From assembly GCA_028289645.1 (NCBI GenBank), contig JANQOK010000013.1:372001-436000 (forward strand): a stretch of 64,000 nucleotides of DNA. Direction: 5' to 3'. Positions 46,379-56,192 of this stretch are shown here, piece by piece. Numbering within the stretch: the first letter of the stretch is position 1; each line of letters starts with the position of its first letter. The notes below the pieces were generated by a model that was not told the DNA's origin, did not search any database, and worked only from the letters and a program-made list of their open reading frames with translations. Both the position numbers and the translations under genes were made by a program. The DNA comes from Anderseniella sp. GTDB lineage: Bacteria; Pseudomonadota; Alphaproteobacteria; Rhizobiales; Aestuariivirgaceae.

Positions 46379-46870
46379 TCAGCCTGCTGACTTGTTGTCC
46401 GGAGGGCGCCAGTTGTCCGTGTCATGATCCGGATGCTGCCGGTTGACCAGCTTTGAGATGTCCTCAGGCGTGCGGTCGTCCGCGGTCGAGTGCCCGGGCA
46501 GGGTGGTGATCTGGCTGAACCAGCACACCTTACTCTCAATGCCGACCTCGTCCACCGGCGGTGCGATGTCCGGCGTGTCCAGCGATCCGACGGTGATTTC
46601 ATAATTCACGTCGCCGGCTTCATACATGTAAAGCGGCGTGCCGCACCGGGCACAGAAGCCCCGCACCGTCACCGGTGTGGAGGCAAACTCGGCCGCTTTG
46701 CCGCGGGTCCATCGCAACCTGTCCATCGGTGTTGTCAGCAGTACCATGCCGAAATTGCCGCTGGCCTTCTGGCACATGCGGCAGTGGCAGATGCCGGAGT
46801 GGCCCAAAGGCCCGGTTATCCGGTAGCGCACCGCGCCGCACTGGCAGCCGCCTGACCAGGTATCAGGCAT
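46379..46870 (-). CDS. GFA-family protein
   Basis: 163-residue Gfa-like protein related to glutathione-dependent formaldehyde-activating enzyme. The zinc cysteines are in GGCQCGAVRY, CHCRMCQKAS and GFCARCGTPLYMYE. The ATG at 46870 overlaps the upstream PhyH-type gene's stop (46863) by 8 bases, so the two are coupled. GFA proteins bind S-hydroxymethylglutathione or related thiol adducts; most have unknown roles. The C-terminus is Asp/Asn-rich and not part of the fold. Confidence 0.8.
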   Translation of the reverse strand: MPDTWSGGCQCGAVRYRITGPLGHSGICHCRMCQKASGNFGMVLLTTPMDRLRWTRGKAAEFASTPVTVRGFCARCGTPLYMYEAGDVNYEITVGSLDTPDIAPPVDEVGIESKVCWFSQITTLPGHSTADDRTPEDISKLVNRQHPDHDTDNWRPPDNKSAG

Positions 46871-47693
46871 CGGGGTGCGATGAGGGGCGCTGCCATACCA
46901 CCGGGAACCAGTCTTCCGGCAGTGCATCACCCATGCTCAGGTTCAGCCCCATCTCGTCGAACGGCGGTGACACGGCATGGGAACGGGCGACATAGCGGCA
47001 ATCCTCGCCGATAAAGCGAAAGCTCACCGCGCGTCGTCGGGTGCCGGAGTTGTTGGGCGGCGCGTTGTGCAGGGTATGATAGTCGAAGGCGACGGCGTCA
47101 CCCGGTTCCAGGTCCCAGGCACGCAGGTCTTCAGCCTGCTCGTCTTCATTGATGTCGGGGAAGGGGTGGTAGACCGAAGTGTCTCCTTCCAGCGGTTCCA
47201 GGGTCTTGAAACGGCGCGGCACGTAGGTCACCGATCCCTTGTGGCTGCCGGCGATGAAATGCGGGCACACCGCCTTTGACACCGGATCGAGTGGCACCCA
47301 GATAGAGACTGTCTTGCTGCCGTCCAGGCAATAATAGGGCAGGTCCTGATGCCATGGCGTCGGATCGGCGGTGCCGGGCTCCTTGACCAGCACGTGTTCA
47401 TGAAACAGTTGCGTGCGCGATGCGCCCATAAGTTCCCCGGCAATGGCGCCGAGCGGACCCTGGTCGCAGACATCCTTGTATGCCGATATGCGCTGCCAGT
47501 TGACATAATCGCCGAAATACGCACCCGGCTTGCCTTCTTCAGTGTGGTTTTTGCCGTAAGGGCCGGGGTTTAGCATGTTTTCTTCAATCGCTGTCGCAAG
47601 CCGGTCGCGCCAGTCGGCAGGAATGATGTCACGCAACACACACACGCCGTCGCGGCTGAAGTCATCACGGGTCTGGGCTGAAATCGGGCTCAT
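46863..47693 (-). CDS. Phytanoyl-CoA dioxygenase family protein
   Basis: 276-residue Fe(II)/2-oxoglutarate oxygenase of the PhyH group. The facial triad is in PWHQDLPYYC (His and Asp) and the distal His in DYHTLHNAPPNNSG; a 2-oxoglutarate-binding Arg follows (RRRAVSFRFIGED). The ATG at 47693 gives MSPISAQTRDDF; a frame to 47729 adds 12. It is upstream of the overlapping GFA gene. Substrate unknown; PhyH enzymes hydroxylate fatty acyl-CoA, ectoine, taurine-like and other compounds. Confidence 0.8.
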   Translation of the reverse strand: MSPISAQTRDDFSRDGVCVLRDIIPADWRDRLATAIEENMLNPGPYGKNHTEEGKPGAYFGDYVNWQRISAYKDVCDQGPLGAIAGELMGASRTQLFHEHVLVKEPGTADPTPWHQDLPYYCLDGSKTVSIWVPLDPVSKAVCPHFIAGSHKGSVTYVPRRFKTLEPLEGDTSVYHPFPDINEDEQAEDLRAWDLEPGDAVAFDYHTLHNAPPNNSGTRRRAVSFRFIGEDCRYVARSHAVSPPFDEMGLNLSMGDALPEDWFPVVWQRPSSHPDA

Positions 47694-47778
47694 GCTGGCC
47701 TCCGCTTGCTGATCTCGAAGCTGCAGCATGCCTCAAGCTGCGGGTGACGGCAATCTGTGCAAGTCCTCGGCGTGGCTG

Positions 47779-48690
47779 TTATCTGGTTCGCCGCACAATG
47801 CAGATTACCGAACGGGCCCGCAGCGACGTGCAGATATCGGCGGCCTGCTTCCGGCTGGTTGCGCCGATGCGGGCGGAATAACGTCGCCGGGCGCCCATGC
47901 TCAGGTTCCTGACCGATACAATCATGGGCGCCCTGTTCCGAAGACCAGCCGGAAACTTCTTGCGGATGCGGTTGAAGGTGCGAACCGCCGAATTGCGGGA
48001 AAAGCTCTCGGAAATCAGGACGCCCCAGGGCTGGCGGGCCGCCGATTTGGCCGCTAGCCGGATGCGCCCGGGCTTGCGCACGAGTTCCGGACAGGCGTCG
48101 GAAAATGATTTCCTGCTGGCGATTTTCGGAATGGCGTGGCGGGCATCAGGTTTGCGCCATGCTTCCGCGGCGCGACCGGTAATGGAATAGACGTAGTTTT
48201 CGGTTTCCAGTGGAATCCCGCCACCGGAAATGAAGCGCGAGGCTGCGCCTTCGCCGGCGTTGTAGGCAACTGCCGCCAGACCAAGGTTTCCAAAACGCAC
48301 TTTCAGGTGGGCGAGGAAGTCGATCGAGGCGGTCAGCGCGGCTGCCGGATCAAAAGGATTTTCCAGGCCTCGGCGCTTCGCGGTGCCGGGAATGAACTGG
48401 GCAATGCCTTCGGCGCCGGCCGGAGACACGGCATTGGGCGAGAACCGGCTTTCTGCATTGATCAGGCGGGCAATGAAGTGCGGGTCGATACCGCGCCAAC
48501 GGGAGCGGTTTTCGATCAGCCGGCAGACATCCCGGGCAAATGTCGCTTCAGCGATGGCCAGCGGCGCGCGCACCGGCTTCACCCCGGTCTTGACCGGCCG
48601 GGCTGAAGCGGTGGCGGAAATGCAGGCGGCGAGCAGCAGTACCGTGAGCCGGTCAGCCCATGGCCTTCTGCAGGTTGCGGTCAACGGCAT
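47779..48690 (-). CDS. Lytic transglycosylase with SPOR-like tail
   Basis: 303 residues. A signal peptide precedes an SLT catalytic domain with the glutamate in [24 protein letters not shown] and the later [14 protein letters not shown] motif. After about residue 200 comes an Arg-rich tail that looks SPOR-like ([23 protein letters not shown]). It cleaves peptidoglycan glycan strands in the periplasm. The start overlaps the 3' end of icd by 38 bases, so it is coupled to icd; no later start gives a complete signal peptide. Confidence 0.75.
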   Translation of the reverse strand: MPLTATCRRPWADRLTVLLLAACISATASARPVKTGVKPVRAPLAIAEATFARDVCRLIENRSRWRGIDPHFIARLINAESRFSPNAVSPAGAEGIAQFIPGTAKRRGLENPFDPAAALTASIDFLAHLKVRFGNLGLAAVAYNAGEGAASRFISGGGIPLETENYVYSITGRAAEAWRKPDARHAIPKIASRKSFSDACPELVRKPGRIRLAAKSAARQPWGVLISESFSRNSAVRTFNRIRKKFPAGLRNRAPMIVSVRNLSMGARRRYSARIGATSRKQAADICTSLRARSVICIVRRTR

Positions 48691-49864
48691 CGAGGAAGCC
48701 CTGTGTGCTGAGCCACTTCTGGTCCGGCCCGATGAGGACGGCCAGGTCCTTGGTCATTTCGCCGCCTTCAACAGTATCGATACAGACCTTTTCCAGCGTG
48801 TCTGCAAATGTCGCCAGGGCGGCATTGTCGTCCAGCTTGGCGCGATGGGCCAGGCCGCGGGTCCAGGCAAATATCGAGGCTATGGAGTTGGTCGAGGTCT
48901 CCTTGCCTTCCTGGTGCAGGCGATAATGGCGGGTCACGGTGCCGTGGGCAGCTTCGGCTTCTACCGTCTTGCCGTCTGGGGTCATCAGTACCGACGTCAT
49001 CAGTCCCAGCGATCCGAAGCCCTGCGCTACGGTGTCGGACTGGACATCGCCGTCATAGTTCTTGCAGGCCCACACATATCCACCGGACCACTTCATGGCG
49101 GAGGCCACCATGTCATCGATCAGGCGATGCTCATAGGTAAGACCGGCGTCGGCAAATTTGTCAGCGAACTCGGTGTCGAAAATGTCCTGGAAGATATCCT
49201 TGAAGCGGCCGTCATAGGCTTTCATGATGGTGTTCTTGGTGCTGAGGTACACCGGATAGCCGAGCGTCAGCCCGTAGTTCATCGAGGCGCGGGCAAAGTC
49301 GCGAATGGAATCGTCCAGGTTGTACATGGCCATGGCCACACCGGAGCCCGGCGCCTGGAACACTTCTCGTTCGATCACCTCGCCGTCGTCGCCTTCAAAC
49401 TTGATGGTCAGCTTGCCTGCGGACGGGAATTTGAAGTCGGTGGCGCGGTACTGATCGCCGAAGGCATGACGACCAACTACGATGGGCTGGGTCCAGCCAG
49501 GCACCAGGCGCGGCACGTTCTGGCAAATGATCGGGGCGCGGAAGATAACGCCGCCGAGGATGTTGCGGATGGTGCCGTTTGGCGAGCGCCACATCTGCTT
49601 CAGGCCAAATTCCTCAACCCGCTGTTCATCCGGCGTGATGGTCGCGCATTTCACACCGACACCGTACTGCTTGATCGCCTCCGCCGCATCAATGGTGACC
49701 TGGTCGTCGGTTTCGTCACGGTATTCGATGCCGAGGTCATAGTATTTCAGGTCGATATCGAGATAGGGATGGATCAGCTTGTCCTTGATAAACTGCCATA
49801 TGATGCGGGTCATCTCGTCGCCATCGAGTTCAACAACGGGATTGGCAACCTTGATCTTGGACAT
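48653..49864 (-). CDS. icd: NADP-dependent isocitrate dehydrogenase
   Basis: 403-residue Icd of the eukaryote-like homodimeric type found in alphaproteobacteria. It oxidises isocitrate to 2-oxoglutarate, reducing NADP. Visible: [36 protein letters not shown]-like [35 protein letters not shown], and [20 protein letters not shown] near the C-terminus. Length is right for the family. The lytic transglycosylase gene begins inside its last codons. Confidence 0.95.
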   Translation of the reverse strand: MSKIKVANPVVELDGDEMTRIIWQFIKDKLIHPYLDIDLKYYDLGIEYRDETDDQVTIDAAEAIKQYGVGVKCATITPDEQRVEEFGLKQMWRSPNGTIRNILGGVIFRAPIICQNVPRLVPGWTQPIVVGRHAFGDQYRATDFKFPSAGKLTIKFEGDDGEVIEREVFQAPGSGVAMAMYNLDDSIRDFARASMNYGLTLGYPVYLSTKNTIMKAYDGRFKDIFQDIFDTEFADKFADAGLTYEHRLIDDMVASAMKWSGGYVWACKNYDGDVQSDTVAQGFGSLGLMTSVLMTPDGKTVEAEAAHGTVTRHYRLHQEGKETSTNSIASIFAWTRGLAHRAKLDDNAALATFADTLEKVCIDTVEGGEMTKDLAVLIGPDQKWLSTQGFLDAVDRNLQKAMG

Positions 49865-50011
49865 GAGAATCTAGCCTCGCTCTGTAGGGGGTTGGTGCAG
49901 CGCACAACGGGAATATGGTGCGCGTCATAGCAAAGCAAACCGTCAAGAGCAAATATGACTGTAGTCTAATCGGGAATGTGCCGCTGCAAGCGTCAGGCAG
50001 CGTACGGGCAG

Positions 50012-50473
50012 TCAACCTTTGTCGACAAACTGGATACCGAGATCGCGCCCATTGCGCCAGCAAACCTGTGCTGTCTTTGATGTGTTTTCAGGCTGGACCG
50101 TCAATTCGAAGCAGGACGGCACGGTGACGTCATCAGCCAGGCGCAGCCTGGCGCCGGCGGTTGTAAGATCCATGACTTCACATTCCAGGCCCTTTTCCTG
50201 GCCGGCAAAGACAACCAGTCCGTGCTGGTTTACTTCGGGCCGCGGTTCGCTGCGGTCATCATCTTCATCGGTAAACACTTCCTGCGGCTCGGCATCCGGC
50301 ATCTCTTCGTTGATAGCAGGGATATGTGGCTGCGCTTCCGGCGTGTCCAGGTGTTGAACGGCATGCGGCTGCGGCTCCACACTCTCAGCAGGAGGAGCGC
50401 CCCTGGAGGTGTTCAATGCCTTCACCCTGTCCAGTTGGTGAAGCATTCGCTGATGAAGATCGGTCGCCGTCAT
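50012..50473 (-). CDS. PilZ domain protein
   Basis: 153 residues from the ATG at 50473 (MTATDLHQRML); a longer frame to 50557 adds 28. The first 75 residues are acidic and Pro-rich without clear fold. The C-terminal 75 carry a PilZ-type barrel (ECEVMDLTTAGARLRLADD, then VCWRNGRDLGIQF). The expected RxxxR c-di-GMP motif is at best partial (RSEPRPEVNQHG), so binding is uncertain. It precedes icd on the same strand and is divergent from trmJ. Confidence 0.6.
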   Translation of the reverse strand: MTATDLHQRMLHQLDRVKALNTSRGAPPAESVEPQPHAVQHLDTPEAQPHIPAINEEMPDAEPQEVFTDEDDDRSEPRPEVNQHGLVVFAGQEKGLECEVMDLTTAGARLRLADDVTVPSCFELTVQPENTSKTAQVCWRNGRDLGIQFVDKG

Positions 50474-50717
50474 GTCAGTTCGCCAGTCCCAGTTTAGGCA
50501 GTCCTTTTCACAATTATCGCTCAACATTGATGAAAACCGGGTAAATGAGTCTGACATCCGGGAACACGTCGTTACAAGCCGAGTTCATTTATTGGCCGGA
50601 TTGGGCATCATCAATGACCCTCAGCTTCATTCACTGCTTGCCAAAATCTGGCAATGTGTCCAGAGACTCGTTTTGCAGGCTTGTTTTTTTCAAGCTCTGG
50701 TGTATCGCATAACCACG

Positions 50718-51532
50718 ATGACAAGAGCTCCGACAGACAGTTCCGGCAAACCGGCTGTGATCCTGGTCAACCCGCAACTCGGGGAAAACATTGGCACGGC
50801 GGCGCGCGCCATGGCCAATTTTGCGCTGAGTGAACTGCATATCGTCGAGCCGCGCGACGGCTGGCCCAATGAGCGCGCGCTCAGCGCGTCGTCCGGGGCT
50901 GTGCAAATCATTGAACAGGCTGCATTGCATGACACTTGCGAGCTGGCGCTGGAGCGATTTAACCGGGTATATGCCACCACTGCGCGCCCGCGCGGCATGA
51001 CCAAGCAGGTCATGACACCGGAGGAGGCTGCTGCAGACATGCACGCGCGCGTCGGCAAAGGCGAGCGGGTTGCGGTGATGTTCGGCCGCGAGCGCTGGGG
51101 GCTCAACAATGACGAGGTGTCGCTGGCGGACGTGATCATCACGGCGCCCGTGGATCCGGAATTTGCCTCGATCAATATTGCCCAGGCGGTGTTGCTGGTC
51201 GGCTACGAATGGTACAAACCGATTGCCGCCACGCTTGGCATGGGCACCGGCGAGCTACCCGCAATGGCCGGGTCGGGCCTGAAGATCAGAGGTGACGAGG
51301 GACTGGCCAGCAAGAAAGATCTGCACGGATTTTTCGACCACCTTGAAACCGAGTTGGAAACGGCAGGTTTTTTCAAGTCGCCGGCCATGCGGCCTGGCAT
51401 GATGCGCAACCTGCGCAACATGTTTCAGCGTATTGAACTCAGCCTGCAGGAAGTCAGGACCATGCGTGGTGTCATTGCGTCGCTGACCAGGACCCATCTG
51501 CGCCCGCGCAAGACCGATGACGAGGCCGGCGG

Positions 51533-51536
<4 letters not shown>
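50718..51536 (+). CDS. trmJ: tRNA (cytidine/uridine-2'-O-)-methyltransferase TrmJ
   Basis: 272-residue SPOUT methyltransferase that 2'-O-methylates tRNA position 32. Motifs: NPQLGENIGTAARAMANF (motif 1), FGRERWGLNNDEVSLAD (motif 2) and FASINIAQAVLLVGYEWY (motif 3, SAM knot). The ATG at 50718 gives MTRAPTDSSGKPAV; the frame runs open to 50472 without conservation. Its stop overlaps the murI start (ATGA). Confidence 0.92.
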
Positions 51537-52357
<821 letters not shown>

Positions 52358-52378
52358 ATTCAGAAAGGACGCCTTGTG

Positions 52379-52990
52379 ATGAGCCGGATCGAAACCATTG
52401 AGCAACTTGAGGACATCTATGGCGAGCCTGCACGGGCTTCACTGGTCAAGGTCACCGACTACATAACCCCGCATTACGCTGCTTTCATCGAGGCTTCCCC
52501 GTTTGTGGCGCTGGCCACGTCCGGGCCGGAAGGCCTTGACTGTTCGCCGCGCGGCGACCTGGCCGGCTTCGTGCGCATGCACGACGTGCGCACGCTGATG
52601 ATGCCGGATCGACGTGGCAACAACCGTGTCGACAGCTTGCGCAATATCGTGCGTGATCCCAGGGCAGGGCTGCTGTTCATGGTGCCCGGTTCCGGCAGCA
52701 CGCTGCGCGTCAACGGCACGGCGCACCTGAGTATTGATGCAGAGCTGCTGGCTTCGTTTGCGGTTGACGGCAAAGCGCCGCGTTCGGTGATCGTGCTGGA
52801 GACCGAGGCGGTGTATTTTCAGTGCGCACGGGCCATTGTGCGCTCGAAGCTGTGGAGCCCGGAGGCGCAGGTTGATCCGAAATCCCTGCCGACGCCAGGT
52901 GAGGTGCTGGCAGCGCTGACCAATGGCGAGGTAGGCGGTAAACCGTACGACGATGCCTGGTGGGACCGGGCCCAGAAAACCCTGTGGTGA
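52379..52990 (+). CDS. PPOX-type FMN flavoprotein (MSMEG_1061-like)
   Basis: 203-residue pyridoxamine-phosphate-oxidase-like protein. The split-barrel motifs are ASPFVALATSGPEGLDCSPRGDLAGF and DRRGNNRVDSLRNI followed by GLLFMVPGSGSTLRVNGTA, with FQCARAIVRSKLW near the end. This matches the MSMEG_1061 group, which binds FMN or F420. The ATG at 52379 follows a GTG at 52376; GAAAGGAC precedes it. It is 21 bases after murI, so probably on that transcript. Substrate unknown. Confidence 0.82.
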   Translation: MSRIETIEQLEDIYGEPARASLVKVTDYITPHYAAFIEASPFVALATSGPEGLDCSPRGDLAGFVRMHDVRTLMMPDRRGNNRVDSLRNIVRDPRAGLLFMVPGSGSTLRVNGTAHLSIDAELLASFAVDGKAPRSVIVLETEAVYFQCARAIVRSKLWSPEAQVDPKSLPTPGEVLAALTNGEVGGKPYDDAWWDRAQKTLW

Positions 52991-53144
52991 GAAATCGCCA
53001 TTGTGGTGTTTGACAGCGCGCGAGTTCCGGCGTAAAAGCCACCCTGTCCTGTGCCGCGAAGGTCAGGACATCGCTTGTTCGTGACCGTTTCGCCTTTCCC
53101 GACATTGAAAACGCGGGGACACTTTGAGGAGGAACAGTCTGTCG

Positions 53145-53236
53145 GACCGGGAGACCGGTCAGAAGGAGAGCAGGCTTCATAACCGATAAGCGGTCAGCGG
53201 AATTTTATCCGGCACTGGCCGCTGTTTTTATTTTTT
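53145..53236 (+). promoter_or_regulatory. rpsD leader with terminator-like hairpins
   Basis: Before rpsD lies a structured leader. GACCGG-GAGA-CCGGTC (53145-53160) is a perfect 6-bp stem with a GNRA-type loop. Then AGCGGTCAG (53189-53197) pairs with CTGGCCGCT (53215-53223, one G-T) and is followed by GTTTTTATTTTTT (to 53236), an intrinsic-terminator shape ending 22 bases before the rpsD ATG. It may end an upstream short RNA or attenuate rpsD, for example by S4 feedback. Regulatory role is inferred. Confidence 0.55.
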
Positions 53237-53257
53237 GATCTGGAGTTGATTGCAAGA

Positions 53258-53875
53258 ATGTCCAACCGTGTAAGCTCAAAGTACAAACTCGACCGCCGCA
53301 TGGGCGAAAATATCTGGGGGCGTCCGAAGTCCCCGGTCAACCGTCGTGAATACGGCCCCGGCCAGCATGGCCAGCGCCGCAAGGGCAAGCTCAGCGATTT
53401 CGGCACGCAGTTGCGCGCCAAGCAGAAGCTGAAAGGCTATTACGGCTCAATCTCGGAAAAGCAGTTCCTGGCAACCTACAAGGAAGCGTCGCGGCTCAAG
53501 GGCAACACTGCGGAAAACCTGATCGGCCTGCTCGAACGTCGGCTTGATGCAGTCGTCTACCGCGCAAAGTTCGTGCCGACGGTATTTGCCGCCCGCCAGT
53601 TCGTCAATCACGGCCATGTGCTGGTGAACGGCAAGAAGGTCAACATCCCGAGCTACCGCGTGCAGATCGATGATGTCATCGAAGTCCGCCAAAAGTCCCG
53701 TGAAATGGGGCTGGTGCTGGAAGCGATCCAGAGCCCGGAGCGCGATGTGCCTGACTACATCGATGCCGACCACAAGAAACTGTCCGCCAAACTGGTGCGC
53801 ATCCCGCTGCTGGCCGACGTGCCTTACCCGGTGATGATGGAGCCGAACCTGGTCATCGAATTCTATTCAAGCTGA
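53258..53875 (+). CDS. rpsD: 30S ribosomal protein S4
   Basis: 205-residue S4, a primary 16S-rRNA-binding protein of the small subunit. It opens [20 protein letters not shown] and continues with the [20 protein letters not shown] stretch; the S4 fold region has [34 protein letters not shown] frame to 53246 adds four residues; the ATG at 53258 has GGAG upstream. Monocistronic, with a strong terminator (53902-53933) behind it. Confidence 0.97.
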   Translation: MSNRVSSKYKLDRRMGENIWGRPKSPVNRREYGPGQHGQRRKGKLSDFGTQLRAKQKLKGYYGSISEKQFLATYKEASRLKGNTAENLIGLLERRLDAVVYRAKFVPTVFAARQFVNHGHVLVNGKKVNIPSYRVQIDDVIEVRQKSREMGLVLEAIQSPERDVPDYIDADHKKLSAKLVRIPLLADVPYPVMMEPNLVIEFYSS

Positions 53876-53901
53876 TCCATCTGTCAGCATTGTCGAAATC
53901 A

Positions 53902-53933
53902 GGTCTGGCAGGTCATCCTGCCGGGCCTTTTTT
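53902..53933 (+). terminator. Intrinsic terminator of rpsD
   Basis: GGTCTGGCAGG (53902-53912) pairs with CCTGCCGGGCC (53917-53927) around a TCAT loop, 11 pairs with two G-T, followed by TTTTTT. A strong terminator. Confidence 0.85.
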
Positions 53934-53951
53934 GTTTGAGGGGCGAAACGC

Positions 53952-54590
53952 ATGAAACTCTATATCGGCAACCAGAAGTATTCGTCGTGGTCGCTCAGGC
54001 CGTGGATCGCAATGAAGGTCAAGGGCGTTGCGTTTGAGCAGGTCCTGTGCCGGTTTGACGATCACCCGGAACGGATTGATTTCAAGACGTTTTCTCCAAC
54101 CGGCAAGGTGCCGATGCTGGACAATGGCGGGGTCAAGGTCTGGGAGTCGCTGGCTATTCTGGAATATCTGGCGGAACTTTGTCCGGACAAGGGTTTCTGG
54201 CCCGGCAACATTGACCAGCGCGCTCATGCTCGGGCCATTTCGACAGAAATGCTGGGCGGTTTCATGCCGCTGCGCAGCGAATGCCCGATGAACATGGCCC
54301 GCAAGCACGGTGCCATTGAAGTGTCTGACGGCGTGCGCGGCGATGTGGCCCGCATCGAGCAGATCTGGAGTGAGTGTCTTGCCGCATCAGGTGGGCCGTT
54401 CCTGTTCGGGGAGTTCAGCAATGCAGATGCCATGTATGCACCGGTGGTCAACCGGATGGAGATTTACCTACTGTCAGATCATCCGGCAGTCGCTGCCTAT
54501 TCGACGGCGATGAAGGCATTGCCTGCCTGGCAGGAATGGCAAGCAGCCGGCCGCGCCGAGCCGTGGATTTATCCGGAAGACGAGGCTTGA
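53952..54590 (+). CDS. Glutathione S-transferase family protein
   Basis: 212-residue GST. The N-terminal thioredoxin-like part runs MKLYIGNQKYSSWSLRPWIAM with the catalytic Ser/Tyr region at the start and GKVPMLDNGGVKVWESLAIL for glutathione binding. The C-terminal half is helical (FLFGEFSNADAMYAPVVNRM, the N-capping box region). It acts in the cytoplasm; the actual substrate is unknown. It is read from its own region after the rpsD terminator. Confidence 0.87.
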   Translation: MKLYIGNQKYSSWSLRPWIAMKVKGVAFEQVLCRFDDHPERIDFKTFSPTGKVPMLDNGGVKVWESLAILEYLAELCPDKGFWPGNIDQRAHARAISTEMLGGFMPLRSECPMNMARKHGAIEVSDGVRGDVARIEQIWSECLAASGGPFLFGEFSNADAMYAPVVNRMEIYLLSDHPAVAAYSTAMKALPAWQEWQAAGRAEPWIYPEDEA

Positions 54591-54703
54591 GCGGCATGGC
54601 ATGGATTTGACCGGTGTGGCGGGTTGAAAGATTTCGGCAAGACGCATAGATAGTCGCCTAAGTCCTTTGACGATGCTTGATGATTCGATTCTTGAAAGAC
54701 CGG

Positions 54704-55465
54704 ATGTCCGCACTGCTCGAACTCAACAATCTGGTTAAGCGCTTTCAGTCGTTCACTGCGGTGAACGGCATTTCGCTTGATGTGCCTGCCGGTGAGGTGC
54801 TCGGGTTTCTGGGGCCGAACGGGGCCGGCAAATCCACCACCATGAAAATGGCCGCTGGCTTCCTGACACCTGATGACGGCAGTGCCCGCATATGCGGTGT
54901 GGACGTGGCCAGCGAGCCGGAAAAGGCGCGCCTAAACCTCGGCTACCTGCCGGAAGGCGCGCCTGCCTATGGCGAAATGTCGGTGGCAGGTTTCCTGAAA
55001 TTCTGTGCGAAGATGCGCAACCTGTCCGGTGCTGAAGCGGGCGACGCCATCGCACGCGCCGTGGAGCGAACGGAACTTGGAGCCGTGCTTGAGCAACCCA
55101 TCGAAACCATGTCGAAGGGCTTCAAGCGGCGCGTCGGGCTGGCCCAGGCCATCCTGCATGAGCCCAGGGTGCTGATCCTCGATGAACCCACAGACGGGCT
55201 TGATCCCAACCAGAAGCACCAGGTGCGGCAGTTGATCCGTGACATGGCAGCAGACCGCGCCATCGTGATCTCCACCCATATCCTGGAAGAGGTCGATGCG
55301 GTGTGTTCGCGTGCCGTCATCATTGATCGCGGCACTGTTGTTGCCGACGGCACCGCAGCCGAACTGCGCAAGCTGGCACCCGGCAAGGCGAAAGGCGCCA
55401 GCCTGGAAGACGCGTTCCGGCATGTAACCGCACCCGCATCAGGGGAAGGCGAGGCCCATGTCTAG
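54704..55465 (+). CDS. ABC transporter ATP-binding protein, GldA-like
   Basis: 253-residue ABC ATPase: Walker A GPNGAGKSTTMKM, a degenerate ABC signature (MSKGFKRRVGLAQAIL), Walker B RVLILDEPTDGLDP, and STHILEEVDAVCSR with the H-loop. The ATG at 54704 (MSALLELNNLVKRF) is family-like; a frame to 54677 adds nine. First gene of a four-gene operon with overlaps of 8, 4 and 4 bases. The set matches the GldA/F/G-type arrangement, which outside Bacteroidetes has no proven cargo. Confidence 0.85.
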   Translation: MSALLELNNLVKRFQSFTAVNGISLDVPAGEVLGFLGPNGAGKSTTMKMAAGFLTPDDGSARICGVDVASEPEKARLNLGYLPEGAPAYGEMSVAGFLKFCAKMRNLSGAEAGDAIARAVERTELGAVLEQPIETMSKGFKRRVGLAQAILHEPRVLILDEPTDGLDPNQKHQVRQLIRDMAADRAIVISTHILEEVDAVCSRAVIIDRGTVVADGTAAELRKLAPGKAKGASLEDAFRHVTAPASGEGEAHV

Positions 55466-56192
55466 AACCATGGCGATTTTCCAGCGTGAACTGTCGGGCT
55501 ATTTCAACACGCCGATTGCCTATGTGTTTCTGATCATCTTCGTGATGCTGGCCGGGCTGTTCACGTTCTATATCGGCAATCTGTATGAACGCGGTGTGGC
55601 CGATCTGCTGCCATACTTCACCTATCTGCCGTGGCTGTTCCTGATCCTGGTGCCGGCGATTTCCATGCGCCTGTGGTCGGAAGAACGCCGCAGCGGGACC
55701 ATTGAACTGCTGATGACCATGCCGGTCAGTGTCTGGCAGGCAGTGATCGGCAAGTGGCTGGCCGGATCGGCTTTCGTGGCGGTGGCGCTGGCATGCACCA
55801 TTCCATTGTGGCTGACGGTCAACTACCTGGGCTCGCCGGACAACGGCGTCATTGCCGTCAGCTATCTGGGTGCTCTGGCACTGGCCAGCGTCTTCCTGGC
55901 GATCGGCAGTTGCATGTCGGCGCTGACCAGCAACCAGGTTATCGCCTTTGTGCTCGCTGTCAGCGCAGGGTTTGTGTTTGTGACGTCCGGCACCCCGATA
56001 GTGCTTGACGGCGTGCGCACGGTTGCCCCGGAAGCCATCGCGGCCGGCATCGCGTCGCTGTCGGTGCTGACCCACTATGAAGGCCTGACCCGCGGTCTGA
56101 TCGATGTGCCAGCCGTGGTATGGGTTGTCTCGATGACCGCGTTCTGGCTGTTCGCCACCACGGTGGCGGTTGAACTCAAAAAGGCCGGGTGA
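55458..56192 (+). CDS. ABC-2 permease, GldF-like
   Basis: 244-residue membrane subunit with six hydrophobic segments: about residues 19-38, 58-75, 95-118, 135-160, 170-190 and 215-235. The opening RTMAIFQRELSGYFNTPIAYVF and the WLFLILVPAISMRLWSEERRSGTIELLMTMPV stretch (an EERRSGT box) are typical of ABC-2 permeases. It overlaps the ATPase gene by 8 bases and the next gene by 4. Confidence 0.85.
   Translation: MSRTMAIFQRELSGYFNTPIAYVFLIIFVMLAGLFTFYIGNLYERGVADLLPYFTYLPWLFLILVPAISMRLWSEERRSGTIELLMTMPVSVWQAVIGKWLAGSAFVAVALACTIPLWLTVNYLGSPDNGVIAVSYLGALALASVFLAIGSCMSALTSNQVIAFVLAVSAGFVFVTSGTPIVLDGVRTVAPEAIAAGIASLSVLTHYEGLTRGLIDVPAVVWVVSMTAFWLFATTVAVELKKAG

Noticed and set aside
48383-49930. 515-residue plus-strand frame opposite icd
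   Set aside because: Antisense shadow; icd and the lytic transglycosylase explain the region.
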